Below, piece after piece: positions 34,054 through 44,511 of a stretch of 64,000 bases of DNA. The stretch comes from Daucus carota subsp. sativus (lineage: Eukaryota; Streptophyta; Magnoliopsida; Apiales; Apiaceae). Numbering within the stretch: position 1 is the stretch's first letter; every line of letters starts with the position of its first letter. The notes under the pieces are model-generated. The model saw only the letters and a program-made list of their open reading frames with translations, was not told the DNA's origin and did no database searches. The position numbers were made by a program, and so were the translations under genes. The DNA lies in contig NC_030383.2 of assembly GCF_001625215.2 (NCBI RefSeq), positions 60,502,949 through 60,566,948 on the forward strand. The letters run 5' to 3'.

Positions 34054-35781
34054 ATGTCAGATGATTTCGGGTTATCAAGTCCTAATATTATTCAAACTGA
34101 TAATAGGCCACTTGAAGTGCTGGAAAACGATATTTATACTCGAGTAGAACATATATCTACATCCAAAGTGAAAGAACCTAGTGAGAGGAATCCGCTTTGC
34201 TCAGGCATTATGCATGGAATTAATGAAGGAAAGATGGAAGACAAAGGACTCATTGTTTCAGAAAATGGCATGAACAACAGAAACAAAGCCATCAGAGCAC
34301 AACACTACGTTGGTGCATACGGTGAGCAGCCTTCCAGCCGAGCTCCAGAAGTATACTTTCCAGTCAAGAACAAGGCTGATTTTAATTCTGCATCATTGTT
34401 TGAACTCCTCAGCCGATATGAAAGAGGGGGTAAAAAGTTGAAAGATGAAAATTTAAGCAATCGAAGCAAAATTGCAACAAGTGACCAGAAGCTGACAACA
34501 GAAGAAATCATAAGGGTGGCTGCTGAGAGATACATCCAGTTCCAAAACAAAGATCTAGAAGGTATCACCACTTTTATCCACCCACGCGGTTCTGTCCTGT
34601 CAAGTCTGTCAGTGGAAGAGACAAGAGGCGCAAACCTTGCGCACCTTCTTTTAGCCGCGGCTGATAAAATTTTGGATGGAAATTTTGATTCTGCAAGGAG
34701 ATTGCTTACAAATTGTGATTGCAAGGCCTCTAAATCAGGTAATCCAATTGAAAGACTTGCATCATATATTTCTGAAGCTCTGCAAGAAAGAATTCATAGA
34801 GAAAAGGGGAGCAGAAAAATAGGGATTGCGAGTGAGAAGGACAGAGCCCCTAATAATGGCCTCTCAACAGGTCTTGACCAAACAGTTTTGGCAGCCCACA
34901 TGAAGATTCCATTCAGTAAGGCTTTGCACTTTGCATCAACACAAACAATCTTAGAACATGTCACGACGGAAACCAGTATACACATTATTGATCTACATAT
35001 TAGGAGTGGAATACACTGGCCACCCATGATACAAGCCCTTTCAGAAAGGAAAGTTCATCAAGTTCAGCTCCTTAAGATAACTGCTTTAGATACAGAAGAT
35101 AAGCAGAAGGTTGAGGATATTGGCAAGAGGTTAGAAAGCTTTGCGGACTCATTGAAAATCCCTTTTTCATTTGACGTAGTAACTGTAGATGACATGAGCT
35201 ATCTAAGAAAAGAGTTATTTGATATTCAATCTGGTGAAGCGGTGGTTATCTTTGCTCCAACATTACTAAGGACAATGATCCCGAGACCTGATAAATTGGA
35301 AACTTTAATGAGAGTAATCAGAGAACTCAATCCTCTGATTATGATTATATATGAAGTAGATGCAAATGATAACTCAACTTCTTTTATCAATCGCTTTGTA
35401 GATTCACTTTTTTTCTACAGTACATGGTTTGACTGCTTGGAAGATTGCTTGGACCGTGATGATCAGTACAGGATGAATCTTGAAAAATATTACTTTGGCA
35501 GCGGAATTATGAATTCTATTGCAAATGAGGGAGAAGAAAGGATTACAAGAAGTGTGAAGATCGACGTGTGGAGATCATACTTTGCAAGGTTTCAAATGGT
35601 GGAAGTTGAAGTTCCAGGATCATCTTTTCATCAAGCTGAAATGGTTCTTAAGAAGGAATTTTCTTGTGCAAGGTTCTGCACTCTCAGTACTGACAGCAAG
35701 TGTTTTATAATTGGATGGAAAGGAACACCGATGTTTTCACTATCGACATGGAAGTTTAAACAAGCTCCATCATACTTTTGA
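34054..35781 (+). CDS. GRAS family transcriptional regulator C (subtype MSDDFGL)
   Basis: Intronless, 575 residues, the same length as B. The start is ATG 34054, matching the position in B and E; the frame is open upstream but has no ATG there. Motifs: LTTEEIIRVAAERYIQF, heptad repeat I ANLAHLLLAAADKIL, IHIIDLHIRSGIHW core, SLFFYSTWFDCLEDCLDRDDQ, EGEERITRSVKIDVW, and WKGTPMFSLSTWKF. Very similar to B and E by eye through the GRAS domain, less so in the first 150 residues. Leader sequence CATTTATCAAGAGAACAAAGAACCC is nearly identical to E. Its promoter alone carries the MITE at 33440-33611. Confidence 0.92.
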   Translation: MSDDFGLSSPNIIQTDNRPLEVLENDIYTRVEHISTSKVKEPSERNPLCSGIMHGINEGKMEDKGLIVSENGMNNRNKAIRAQHYVGAYGEQPSSRAPEVYFPVKNKADFNSASLFELLSRYERGGKKLKDENLSNRSKIATSDQKLTTEEIIRVAAERYIQFQNKDLEGITTFIHPRGSVLSSLSVEETRGANLAHLLLAAADKILDGNFDSARRLLTNCDCKASKSGNPIERLASYISEALQERIHREKGSRKIGIASEKDRAPNNGLSTGLDQTVLAAHMKIPFSKALHFASTQTILEHVTTETSIHIIDLHIRSGIHWPPMIQALSERKVHQVQLLKITALDTEDKQKVEDIGKRLESFADSLKIPFSFDVVTVDDMSYLRKELFDIQSGEAVVIFAPTLLRTMIPRPDKLETLMRVIRELNPLIMIIYEVDANDNSTSFINRFVDSLFFYSTWFDCLEDCLDRDDQYRMNLEKYYFGSGIMNSIANEGEERITRSVKIDVWRSYFARFQMVEVEVPGSSFHQAEMVLKKEFSCARFCTLSTDSKCFIIGWKGTPMFSLSTWKFKQAPSYF

Positions 35782-36279
35782 TTGTTTGATTAAAACATAC
35801 CTCTTGCTCTACCCCTTTTTCAGGCTCTGCTATACTACTATACTCATTTGTTTACCGTCTGTATTTTTCCTATATAAATGAAAGGAACCTAAAGATAAAC
35901 CAAAATGTTATAGAACAACTGAGACATCTATGTATAAACTCCATATATGTCCTACATTGTTTGTAATCTCATCATCTCAAGATGAGGAGGAATCGTCGTT
36001 TACGTCGTTTAACAACTATAAGCAAAAGGATTAATTAATTGAAGGGCAGTCTGTTAAATCAAATTCCTTGTTTCTTTTACCTAGTTCAATGGTACCAAAT
36101 CTTAGGTTATAGTGCTTCCACATTGTGATCATAATTCTGATGAATAATATATGATCCTATTGGACCCTTTCTCTAACACCTTATGATTTTAGATGGCCGG
36201 TTACTTAACATGAAATACCAAGAACCGTTGATAAATCAATAGAAGATTGAAGTACTAATTTAACTCAGTAATCTAATTT
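35782..36279. other. GRAS-C 3' flank and spacer
   Basis: The first 100 bases parallel the 3' flanks of B and E. Nothing else recognised. Confidence 0.45.
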
Positions 36280-37260
36280 TTTTTTTGTCTTCTGCAGTTT
36301 ATATTATACCATCATATTCCATCATTCAGCAAAAAAAAGCGCTAGCCAATCATCAGCAATTTGGGAATACTCTGCAGGTTCCGTTTGAATTCTCAGATTT
36401 TTTATCATAATCAGTAGAAAGCATAAGACTATGATATTCATATTTCTTTGATACTTGCATCCATCAAAAGTAAGAATGGTAGTCCTAAAGTGCCAAAAAC
36501 TAGTATCTAAGAGACTGATATTTGACCCTTTACATTTCAACGGTAGCACATATAGGCACATTCTGTAATAATACGTCAGACTATTTTAACATGTCGCCAT
36601 CTCCCTTAAAAGCTACGTATGATGCACAACTGATGTAATATTCAAGACCAACTATTGTGCGGTTGATTTTATACATTTTCTATTTTTCTCCGGAAACCTG
36701 TCATCTTCTATCCTCTGCAGTTTTCAGAAGCCAAATTACAATCCTTTGTGGAATTATTGGTAATGACAAGCCTATCAGACAAAGGTTTCCTGTTCCTTGT
36801 TTTATAAATTGTATTGTACTTGTATTCTGTCCGTCATCGGGGTGATTACTGAAATAAACTAAGATCTGTGTTTCCTATGATCTTTAGTACTAGTAAACAA
36901 TATTATAGCAAGATGTATAATTAGTTAGATACTTGTTTGTCTGTTTACGATCACACTCATAGTGTACCGAGAACAAGTACTTTGGCAGATGACTTCTCCT
37001 TAAATGATGTTTTGATACTCAAGGTGTCTATAAGCCTAATGCAGATCTTCTGAAAACCATTAATGAAAATAGATATTTTGGGATCAACAAACCTGCAGGG
37101 GATAACCCTTTCACCACTGTTATTAGGTCTGGCAGGCATCCAATAAACGTAGCAGGTGCAAGAGTCCCCCGTTTAGAGCCCAAGAAAAATGTGTTTTCAA
37201 TAACTGAATGGATTTTTATCTAAAAAACAACAGTGATAATACCATAAAACTAGATAAACT
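36280..37260 (+). pseudogene. Truncated GRAS subtype-A copy: promoter plus broken 5' coding end
   Basis: Bases 36280-36960 repeat the promoter of A. From 36980 the sequence follows the start of an A-type gene (GCAGATGACTTCTCCTTAAA, later GGCAGGCATCCAATAAACGT and GGATTTTTATCTAAAAA), but it lacks the ATG, carries frame breaks and stops, and ends after about 270 bases. The GRAS domain itself is absent. Then a second leader-like segment (37260-37470) leads into gene D. This is the remnant of a duplication in which D kept its own coding sequence beside a dead A-like 5' end. Confidence 0.8.
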
Positions 37261-37473
37261 AATATCTCTGTGTTTCCAATGGTTTTTAGCGGCAATGAGA
37301 CATATCATAGTCCATAAATCCAACAGCAATCAGTATAAACAGTTAGATCCTAGTTTGTCTGTTTGTAGGTGAACTTGTACTGTGAAGAGAACAATTGCAA
37401 TAAAAGACATGGTTATAAATCTACTCTCTGAACTCTAGTTCGATAAGAAAACAGGTAATTCTGCTATATAAAA

Positions 37474-39198
37474 ATGGCAGATGATTTCTCTTTATTCAGC
37501 GTGTTTGATTCTCAAGATGTTCATAAGCCTCTTGAAGGTCTTTTAAATGATATGTTAGTCACTCAACAAACGCAAGTATCCAGTTTTGGGAGTGACATAC
37601 CTGGAGGGGTTGATCATTCCACCACTGGCATTAGGTCGGGAAGGCATCCAATAATCATTGAAGAGCCAAGAGTCCATCCTTCTGGAGACCAAGAAAAATG
37701 TATTTTCAGCAATAGCAATGTCAGTACTATACCAGAACCTGATCAGTTGATATTAAAAGGTCAAAAGTATGAGCAAAGTTCAAAAGATAGTGATTTCATT
37801 CATCTTATGCCTCATAAAAATTGTACAGAATCTTTTCGAGTCCTTGGCAACTATGGAAAAGGGAAGGAAAGATGCAGGGAAGATATATTTAGCGGTCACA
37901 GTAGCAAAAATACCGTGACCGACCACAAATTAACAACAGAAGAAATAATGAGGGTGGCTGGAGAAAGATTCATCCACTTCTCTAACAAAAGGTTTGACGG
38001 GATCACCAGCTTTATCCATCCAGATGGTTCAGCTCTGTCATGTTTGTCGTCAGAGGACACCAGAATGGTGGACCTTGCCCACCTCCTTTTAGATTCAGCT
38101 GAAAAAGTGGGAAATAAGCAATTTGATGCTGCCAACAAATTGCTTCTGCATTCTGAAGGTAAGGTAACTGACTCAGGTCATCCAGTCGAAAGAATAACTT
38201 ATCATTTTTCTAAAGCTCTACGAGAAAGGATTACAGCAGAAACAAGAACCAGTGTAAATCAGAGAGAAACTGATCAAGGAAGAGATTACAGCGGACTCTT
38301 CTCAGGTGTTGAGAACACTTGTTTGGTACTTCATCAAGCAGTTCCGTTCAGTCAAGTGATGCAATTTGCATCAATACAAATGATACTGGAACATGTTGCA
38401 ACAAGAAAAAAAATCCATTTAATTGATCTTCAACTTAGAATTGGAGTTCAGTGGGCACCTTTAATACAAGCTCTTTCGGAAAGGGAAACCTTTCCAGTTC
38501 AGCTCCTTAAATTAACTGCTCTTCAGACGACAGACAAAGAGAAGGCTGAGAATATTGGCAAGAGGTTGCAAGACTATGCCAAGTCTTTGAACATTTGTTT
38601 TATTTTCAAGGCAGTGTCCATTGTAAACATGAAAGATCTCAAGGTAGAATTATTTAACATTAGACCAGGTGAAGCTGTGGTAGTTTACTCTCCGATTGTA
38701 CTGAGAGCTATGATCCCAAAACCTGAGAACCTGCAAATTTTACTAAGAGTGATACAGAGGATGAGACCTAAAATCATGGTAGTCAATGAAGTAGAGGCAA
38801 ATCATAATTCACCATCATTTGTTAATCGTTTCACAGAAGCACTTTTCTTTTTCAGCGCTTGGTTTGATGCACTGGAAGACTGCATAGACCGAGACAATCA
38901 GTACAGAATGAATATTGAGAGAAGTTACTTTGGCCGAGGAATCCAGAACATTCTTGCAACTGAGGGCGAGGGCAGAATCATAAGGTGTGTGACTATGAAT
39001 GTGTGGAGGGTATTCTTTCAAAGATTTAAAATGGTAGAAATTGACATCAGCAAAGCATCTATAAATCAGGCCAACTTGGTCCTTGAGAAGAAATTCTGTT
39101 GTGGAAACTCCTGCAATATATATAAGAATGGAAAGTGCCTAATTGTTGGATGGAAGGGAACCCCATTGCATTCTGTTTCAGCTTGGAAGTTCAAGTAA
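37474..39198 (+). CDS. GRAS family transcriptional regulator D (subtype MADDFSL)
   Basis: Intronless, 574 residues, start MADDFSLFSVFDSQDVHKP. It pairs with A: shared GRHPI, ESFRVLGNY, EEIMRVAGERFIHFSNK, VDLAHLLLDSAEKV, IHLIDLQ core, ALFFFSAWFDALEDCIDRDNQ, and C-terminal GWKGTPLHSVSAWKF with a canonical SAW. A TATATAAAAATGG context surrounds the start, so the TATA-like string at 37466-37471 is in the leader and not a promoter. The 3' flank is homologous to that of A and carries a Mutator-type insertion. Nuclear regulatory role is inferred from the family only. Confidence 0.92.
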   Translation: MADDFSLFSVFDSQDVHKPLEGLLNDMLVTQQTQVSSFGSDIPGGVDHSTTGIRSGRHPIIIEEPRVHPSGDQEKCIFSNSNVSTIPEPDQLILKGQKYEQSSKDSDFIHLMPHKNCTESFRVLGNYGKGKERCREDIFSGHSSKNTVTDHKLTTEEIMRVAGERFIHFSNKRFDGITSFIHPDGSALSCLSSEDTRMVDLAHLLLDSAEKVGNKQFDAANKLLLHSEGKVTDSGHPVERITYHFSKALRERITAETRTSVNQRETDQGRDYSGLFSGVENTCLVLHQAVPFSQVMQFASIQMILEHVATRKKIHLIDLQLRIGVQWAPLIQALSERETFPVQLLKLTALQTTDKEKAENIGKRLQDYAKSLNICFIFKAVSIVNMKDLKVELFNIRPGEAVVVYSPIVLRAMIPKPENLQILLRVIQRMRPKIMVVNEVEANHNSPSFVNRFTEALFFFSAWFDALEDCIDRDNQYRMNIERSYFGRGIQNILATEGEGRIIRCVTMNVWRVFFQRFKMVEIDISKASINQANLVLEKKFCCGNSCNIYKNGKCLIVGWKGTPLHSVSAWKFK

Positions 39199-39471
39199 GA
39201 GAAGCCAGCACTTCTGAAAGTTGTGATCTCAAATTTTTCTTACAACTGTTGATATATTCTTATGCAATTCTCGCGGTCTGCTGTGTTTTCTTCAAATTTC
39301 TCTTTATATAGTCACCAACAAATATATTATGCCCTTTGCGGCAGAAGTAAATCCAAGGTCTATATTATATCAGATCAAATCGCTGGGATCTTAAGGTAGC
39401 ATGTAAAGTAAAACTATCATTACATCATAATTCAACACAGGGCTATCTGTTCTGTAGCTTAATAATAACTA

Positions 39472-40384
39472 GAGTAAATTACAAGGGTGTGGCTATAGTT
39501 TACACCGATTTACAAAATTGTGACTGAATTTTAAAAATAACAAAAATGTGGCTGACATTCGACTCAGCCTTTCAAAATGTTGGCGGATCATAACGGAGCA
39601 GAGGATATTTATGTATTTTCTGAAAAAATTCTCCTCCCAATGTAAAAACTTTGAACATCCTAATTAATACCTGCAGCCTTGCAGGTTAACATACTCAATT
39701 CAAGAAATGTTTGTAAGGCTCATGTTCGTCATTGTGCGGCTGGCTGGCTCGTCGAGCTCATTGACGACGGTGCCCACGGGGGTATCCAGTGGCGAAACTC
39801 GCCAAAATCGGGTGTTAACTCCAATATCAATCATCAATCACTTTTTTCATATCCAAAACCTCGAAACCCCCTCTTCACCCAGACCCTAATCATGGCTTTA
39901 TACATACGGTCACGTATGTACACGCACTGGGTGAGATGAGAAAAACAGAGGAAAATACAGATGTTAATTTGGTGATACCAATAAGTCCATGCAACAACTG
40001 ATGTAGATTAATACACAGATGTTCTTGCTAATTGCTAACCGAGGGTTGCATATGTCAGACCAAACCCACGCTCTGGAGAAGCAAGTTTGTTGTTGCAATG
40101 GTGAAGATGGGTCAAATCGGTGTACTCACCGGCTCTGCCGCATGGGAGAATAAATATGAAAAGAAACAAAAGGGAGATGAAAGGGTGGAGAAGAGGAAGA
40201 GACGTAAATACCCTTTCAGTTTTTGTTTTTTTAATTAAGTTAACGGTTCAAAATTAATGTCTTTAACGGCGGCCAACATTTTAAAAGATGGATTCGAATG
40301 TTAGCCACATTTATGCTATTTTTAAAATTCAGTCACAATTTTATAAATTCGTATAAACTATAGCCACAACCCTGTAATTTACTC
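39472..40384. mobile_element. Mutator-like (MULE) non-autonomous element with 9-bp target duplication
   Basis: The termini GAGTAAATTACA and TGTAATTTACTC belong to inverted repeats of about 110 bp. TAATAACTA flanks both sides exactly (39463-39471 and 40385-40393), the 9-bp duplication expected of Mutator elements. The interior includes a GC-richer piece at about 39715-39830 with open frames on both strands but no recognised protein; it could be a captured gene fragment. No transposase. Confidence 0.92.
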
Positions 40385-40393
40385 TAATAACTA

Positions 40394-41610
40394 TGTACAT
40401 AATATTATACAGAATTAACAAGAAGAATAATAATGACTATGTCTAGCTGAAGAGTAAGTTTTTGGTGCATTTCATCTAAAAACTTAAGGTGTTAGAGGAA
40501 AGTCCCAACATAATCAAGACTTCCCCTCAATTGTCTGATTGAATAACAACTACCAATACCAACAACTACCCGGTACCCATACCTATATATATATTCAAAT
40601 TATATAAATGGAGGTGGAGACATGGAGGGACTTGGACCCATCCTAAACCTAGCTCAGATACCATGTCAAGTGATCAGTATCCTAAAACCTCAAAGTATTA
40701 GGGAAAGGCTTTTTACCAGGATCATTATATTCTGAAATGCTGCATAACATCTGCCAAGATAGACACAGAGGTAGTTAATTTTATTTATTTAATAGGCTGT
40801 GTTTGAGAGAATGAACTTGAAGGGGATATTGGTTAGATATAACACAGAAGTGTCGATCCTTATAAATTCATTTCAGTATGTACTGCATGTTTATCAGCAA
40901 ACTTATAATTAAATTTTACAAAAGATAATGTCAGGCTAGGTTCAATGGAAAATGTCAGGTGTATGTTATATTAGAACGTTCAAGGGCGAGATTATAACAA
41001 ACTACAGCAGAGTTGATATTTGGGCATAACACATATCGCAGTACTACTAGGACTCTAGGAGTCAAGTACAACATGATAAACAGACAAATGGCAATTTCAG
41101 CATAATATAAAGTGAGATGCTGGATCAAGGGAACAGGCTAACAGATAACAAAGCGGTGACGCACTGTCACATTAGGCGAGGGAGTGCAGTACAGAATACA
41201 AAAGACGATTGATTTTTACTTTAATATATCTAAAGGACGTCACTTATATGAAGGCGGAACGGCAGACATAATCTGTGAAAGCTTGTGGAAAAAACTGAAA
41301 AAAAATGCAGGCGCCTGCACAATCTTTCAGTGTAGCATCATGCTAACAAAGTTCGCGGTGTTAAACTAATACCACTCTAGTTCAGAGAGGGACAAGTTCA
41401 AGACAATGTTTTTTCATAATAATTTATACGAGTACATAATCAAATCAAATATCACCATATATACATGTCGGGCAACACCTACTAAACGATGTTGCAATAG
41501 GTCGAAGTCAAGCACTTCAATTGCGACATTCAGGACCATGCCGGGGTGCGCGACGGAACATTACCCATATTTTTGAGGGGCACATTGTGTATGTACGTGT
41601 TCTTTGAAAA
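40394..41610. other. Spacer between GRAS D and E
   Basis: Bases about 41150-41300 resemble the far upstream region of C (33230-33330), part of the B/C/E duplication unit. The remainder shows nothing clear. Bases near 41540-41590 (GGGGTGCGCGACGG) may be the edge of an old insertion whose other edge is near 43140. Confidence 0.4.
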
Positions 41611-41615
41611 AAATA

Positions 41616-41907
41616 CTCCCTCCGTCTCAATTTATAGGTCCATTTTGGAATAAACACACATATTTGGTTAGATGAAATTTTATCTCATGTATCATTAATT
41701 AGTGCATTGATAGGTGAGAATATTGTTGAGTTTCAAAAAAATCACAATAAATATAAGGATTTAGTGCATTGAGAAATGAGAATAATGTTGAGTTTCAAAA
41801 AAATCACAATCAATATGTAGATAAATTTGTATTGAAAGGAGAGAGAGACAAGTATTTTGGGACAAATTTTTTTCCCAAACTGGACCTATAAATTGAGACG
41901 GAGGGAG
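41616..41907. mobile_element. Stowaway MITE, well preserved
   Basis: CTCCCTCCGTCTCAATTTAT and ATAAATTGAGACGGAGGGAG, flanked by TA. The interior has a doubled GAGTTTCAAAAAAATCACAA motif. Confidence 0.9.
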
Positions 41908-42496
41908 TATTATCTTAGCAAAATTAAAAAATGTTATATTAGTCTTAATGATAAAGTAATTTATAATTTTTTCTTTAAATAAAATTAATAAGAAAAATAT
42001 GTAATATGAATATTAATCTATTTGATTAATAATTTAGACTACTAATTTAAATAATTAAATACAACGGTCAACACTAGTTTTCGTTTAGACAACTTGTACA
42101 TTATATTATTTTTAATAATTCAATGTTTGGATATTTAATTTATTTTAAATTAGATTTCTATTTAATGTTTATATATTCAATGAAAATGTTGAATTAGAAT
42201 TAATTAATCAGTTAGTTAAAGTTTTACATCAAAGTTTAATAAATTTTACATTTAAATTAGTTTTTGTATCATTATATTTTATTATTATTATTATATCTTA
42301 CTATTTTTGTACTTGTTTTTCTAGTTTTTTAATTTTTTATAATTATGTCAAAATAATAAAAAAAATGATTGATTTTTATTATTTTATATAATTACTGTTA
42401 TTTTTTTGTTGTTGGGACACATCTATACTATACTATAAAATGCCAACATGGTATAATTTGTAACTAAAAGTCTACATGTAGATATCTATTAAACAG

Positions 42497-42688
42497 TTTC
42501 ATATACTAAAAACACTTGTTATATATATTAATATCTTTTTAAATATAATTTATAATTGGTTGAAAAAAGGTGAAACTACTGTTAATAACATATTTCATAT
42601 ACTAAAAACACTTCTTATGTATATTAATATCTTTTTAAATATAATTTATAATTAATTGAAAAAAGGTGAAACTACTGTTAATAACATA
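42497..42688. repeat. 96-bp tandem duplication
   Basis: TTTCATATACTAAAAACACTT through AAACTACTGTTAATAACATA is repeated once with a few changes. It lies in an AT-rich zone (41910-43420) where nothing else is recognised. Confidence 0.85.
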
Positions 42689-43424
42689 TATTAATATTAA
42701 AAAAATACTTATAGATAAATGTATAGCTAATTATAAATATACAATTTTGAATATCTTTTGTCTAAAATACATATAAATAATTGGAGACGCTACTTTTTAA
42801 TTATAGCGTATTCTACTCGAAATTTAACTCTAACGTGTCATTACAAACATGAACCATTACGTAACATATGAAGATATATGAAATATGAAAATTTGATTTA
42901 AAATTAATTGAATAATAAACTGTCACATATTAATATCAGAAAAATATTTATAAATAGATAATAAATTGTGAAAGCTAAATTTCCGTTAGAAGATATAATC
43001 AGTTGGTTAATATAATTCAATTAAAATTCAATTCATTAATACTAAAATACTAATAAAATAATGTTAAGATTTAAATTATAATTAATAAATTATGAATTAT
43101 ATAACCGCCCACAGGTTAAAAGGCTAGTATTTTTAATTTTGCGCGGGGCACCTGCCTAGAATCTCACATACTGCCCTGACGACATTGCGGTGGTGGCAAG
43201 CCTGGCCAAAAGCTTTAATTAGGACATTATAGTGGCAAGAAACCACAACGATGAGGCATCCTACAACAATGATATAGTATTCTACACTGGAATCAAATTC
43301 TGTTCATTCAAACCGTAAATATTGTTAGTTCAAACGTTATAATCAAGGGTGATCTCTTGAACTCTATATAAGAGGGTCTATATGGAACAATGCCTTATAT
43401 TTATTTGTCTTATTATAAATAAAA

Positions 43425-43615
43425 GAGTAAAATGCAAAGTGATGACGAGCTTTATAGGGCCACTTTTTTTTGGAAAAAACTAATTGTTTTCTCAAAAGAA
43501 GTGGCCATTAGCCACCTTTTTAATGTATTAAAAGAATATATGATCACCGTATTGCAAATTTGAAATTCTGGCCACCAAAATGAAAAAAGATAAAATTCGG
43601 CTTTATACTTTACTC
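43425..43615. mobile_element. Small Mutator-type MITE with 9-bp target duplication
   Basis: Termini GAGTAAAATGCAAAG and CTTTATACTTTACTC are inverted. TAAATAAAA flanks both sides (43416-43424 and 43616-43624). 191 bp, non-coding. Confidence 0.85.
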
Positions 43616-43624
43616 TAAATAAAA

Positions 43625-44511
43625 TCTATATAATTATTCAAAATATAAATGTACAAGTAGATTGTGGAACTGAGAATATTGCAACTCAATCAGGATGCCA
43701 TGTTTTTTCCCCAAGTGCCAAGACACAAGAAGCCATAAGACAATGCTTTTATATTCATCAGCTCTCTGTCTTCTTCCTTGTGTGCACCTCAATCAAATTC
43801 TTTTTAGTACCTATCAATTTTCATAGACAGGAGTTATATAATATTCATCTGCCAACATGCATGCCTGCTACATCTACAAAAACTTAGCCTGGAACTAATG
43901 AGGATTACTTAAAATTCTTACAATGAGAAAGAGACATGCAGCCTAAAGAGAAAGGAATGATCAAAAATCCAGACAATAGTACAAGGATTGTTATATTTTA
44001 TTTCTAAACTATACAAATAATTCTCCAATCATTAGAAAATCTGGGAATGTCCCTAGACCATATCAGAGATTTCTCGATATCTTGGCACCATTGCCAATAT
44101 ATTAATTTGTTGTCTTTCCGGCTGTATGTTTGTCTGTAATGTTTGTTGAAATCAGTTTGCTGATATCCCTGTGCGACTAGAACACTATTAGGATGATGAA
44201 TCTATTAAACAATGTTCCATGGTCCTCATCTCGAAATCGAAGATATCACCAACTAGATTTATAAATCTTTTTCCCCAATGTTAGATTTGACCAGCATTGT
44301 TGCCGGGTTCAGAATATTTCTCAATCTCTGAACACTGAGTCAACTTCTGTCTCCTTACTAGTGTGTCCTATAAATCTGTTTGTTTGTATCCAATGTATAT
44401 GTTTGTTTTAAGGCTTTGCAGTATAAACTTATTATTATAATCTGAAAGCTGTGGTCTCCAGAGACAGTCTCTGCAGTCATTTATCAAGAGAACAAAGAAC
44501 CCTGCATCCAA
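43625..44511 (+). promoter_or_regulatory. Upstream region of GRAS E
   Basis: From about 44065 it contains the B/C/E block (TCTCGATATCTTGGCACCAT, TTGTTGCCG(T/G)GTTCAGAATAT and ACTAGTGTGTCCTAT(A)TAAATCTG shared with C). Before that there is plain spacer. Confidence 0.6.

Noticed and set aside
37466-37471. TATATA motif before GRAS D as a TATA box
   Set aside because: It is only 3 bases before the start codon, so it must be leader sequence.
39679-39939. 86-codon frame in the Mutator-type element
   Set aside because: No recognised protein similarity; both strands are open over the GC-richer part, so coding cannot be claimed. Kept as a possible captured fragment only.
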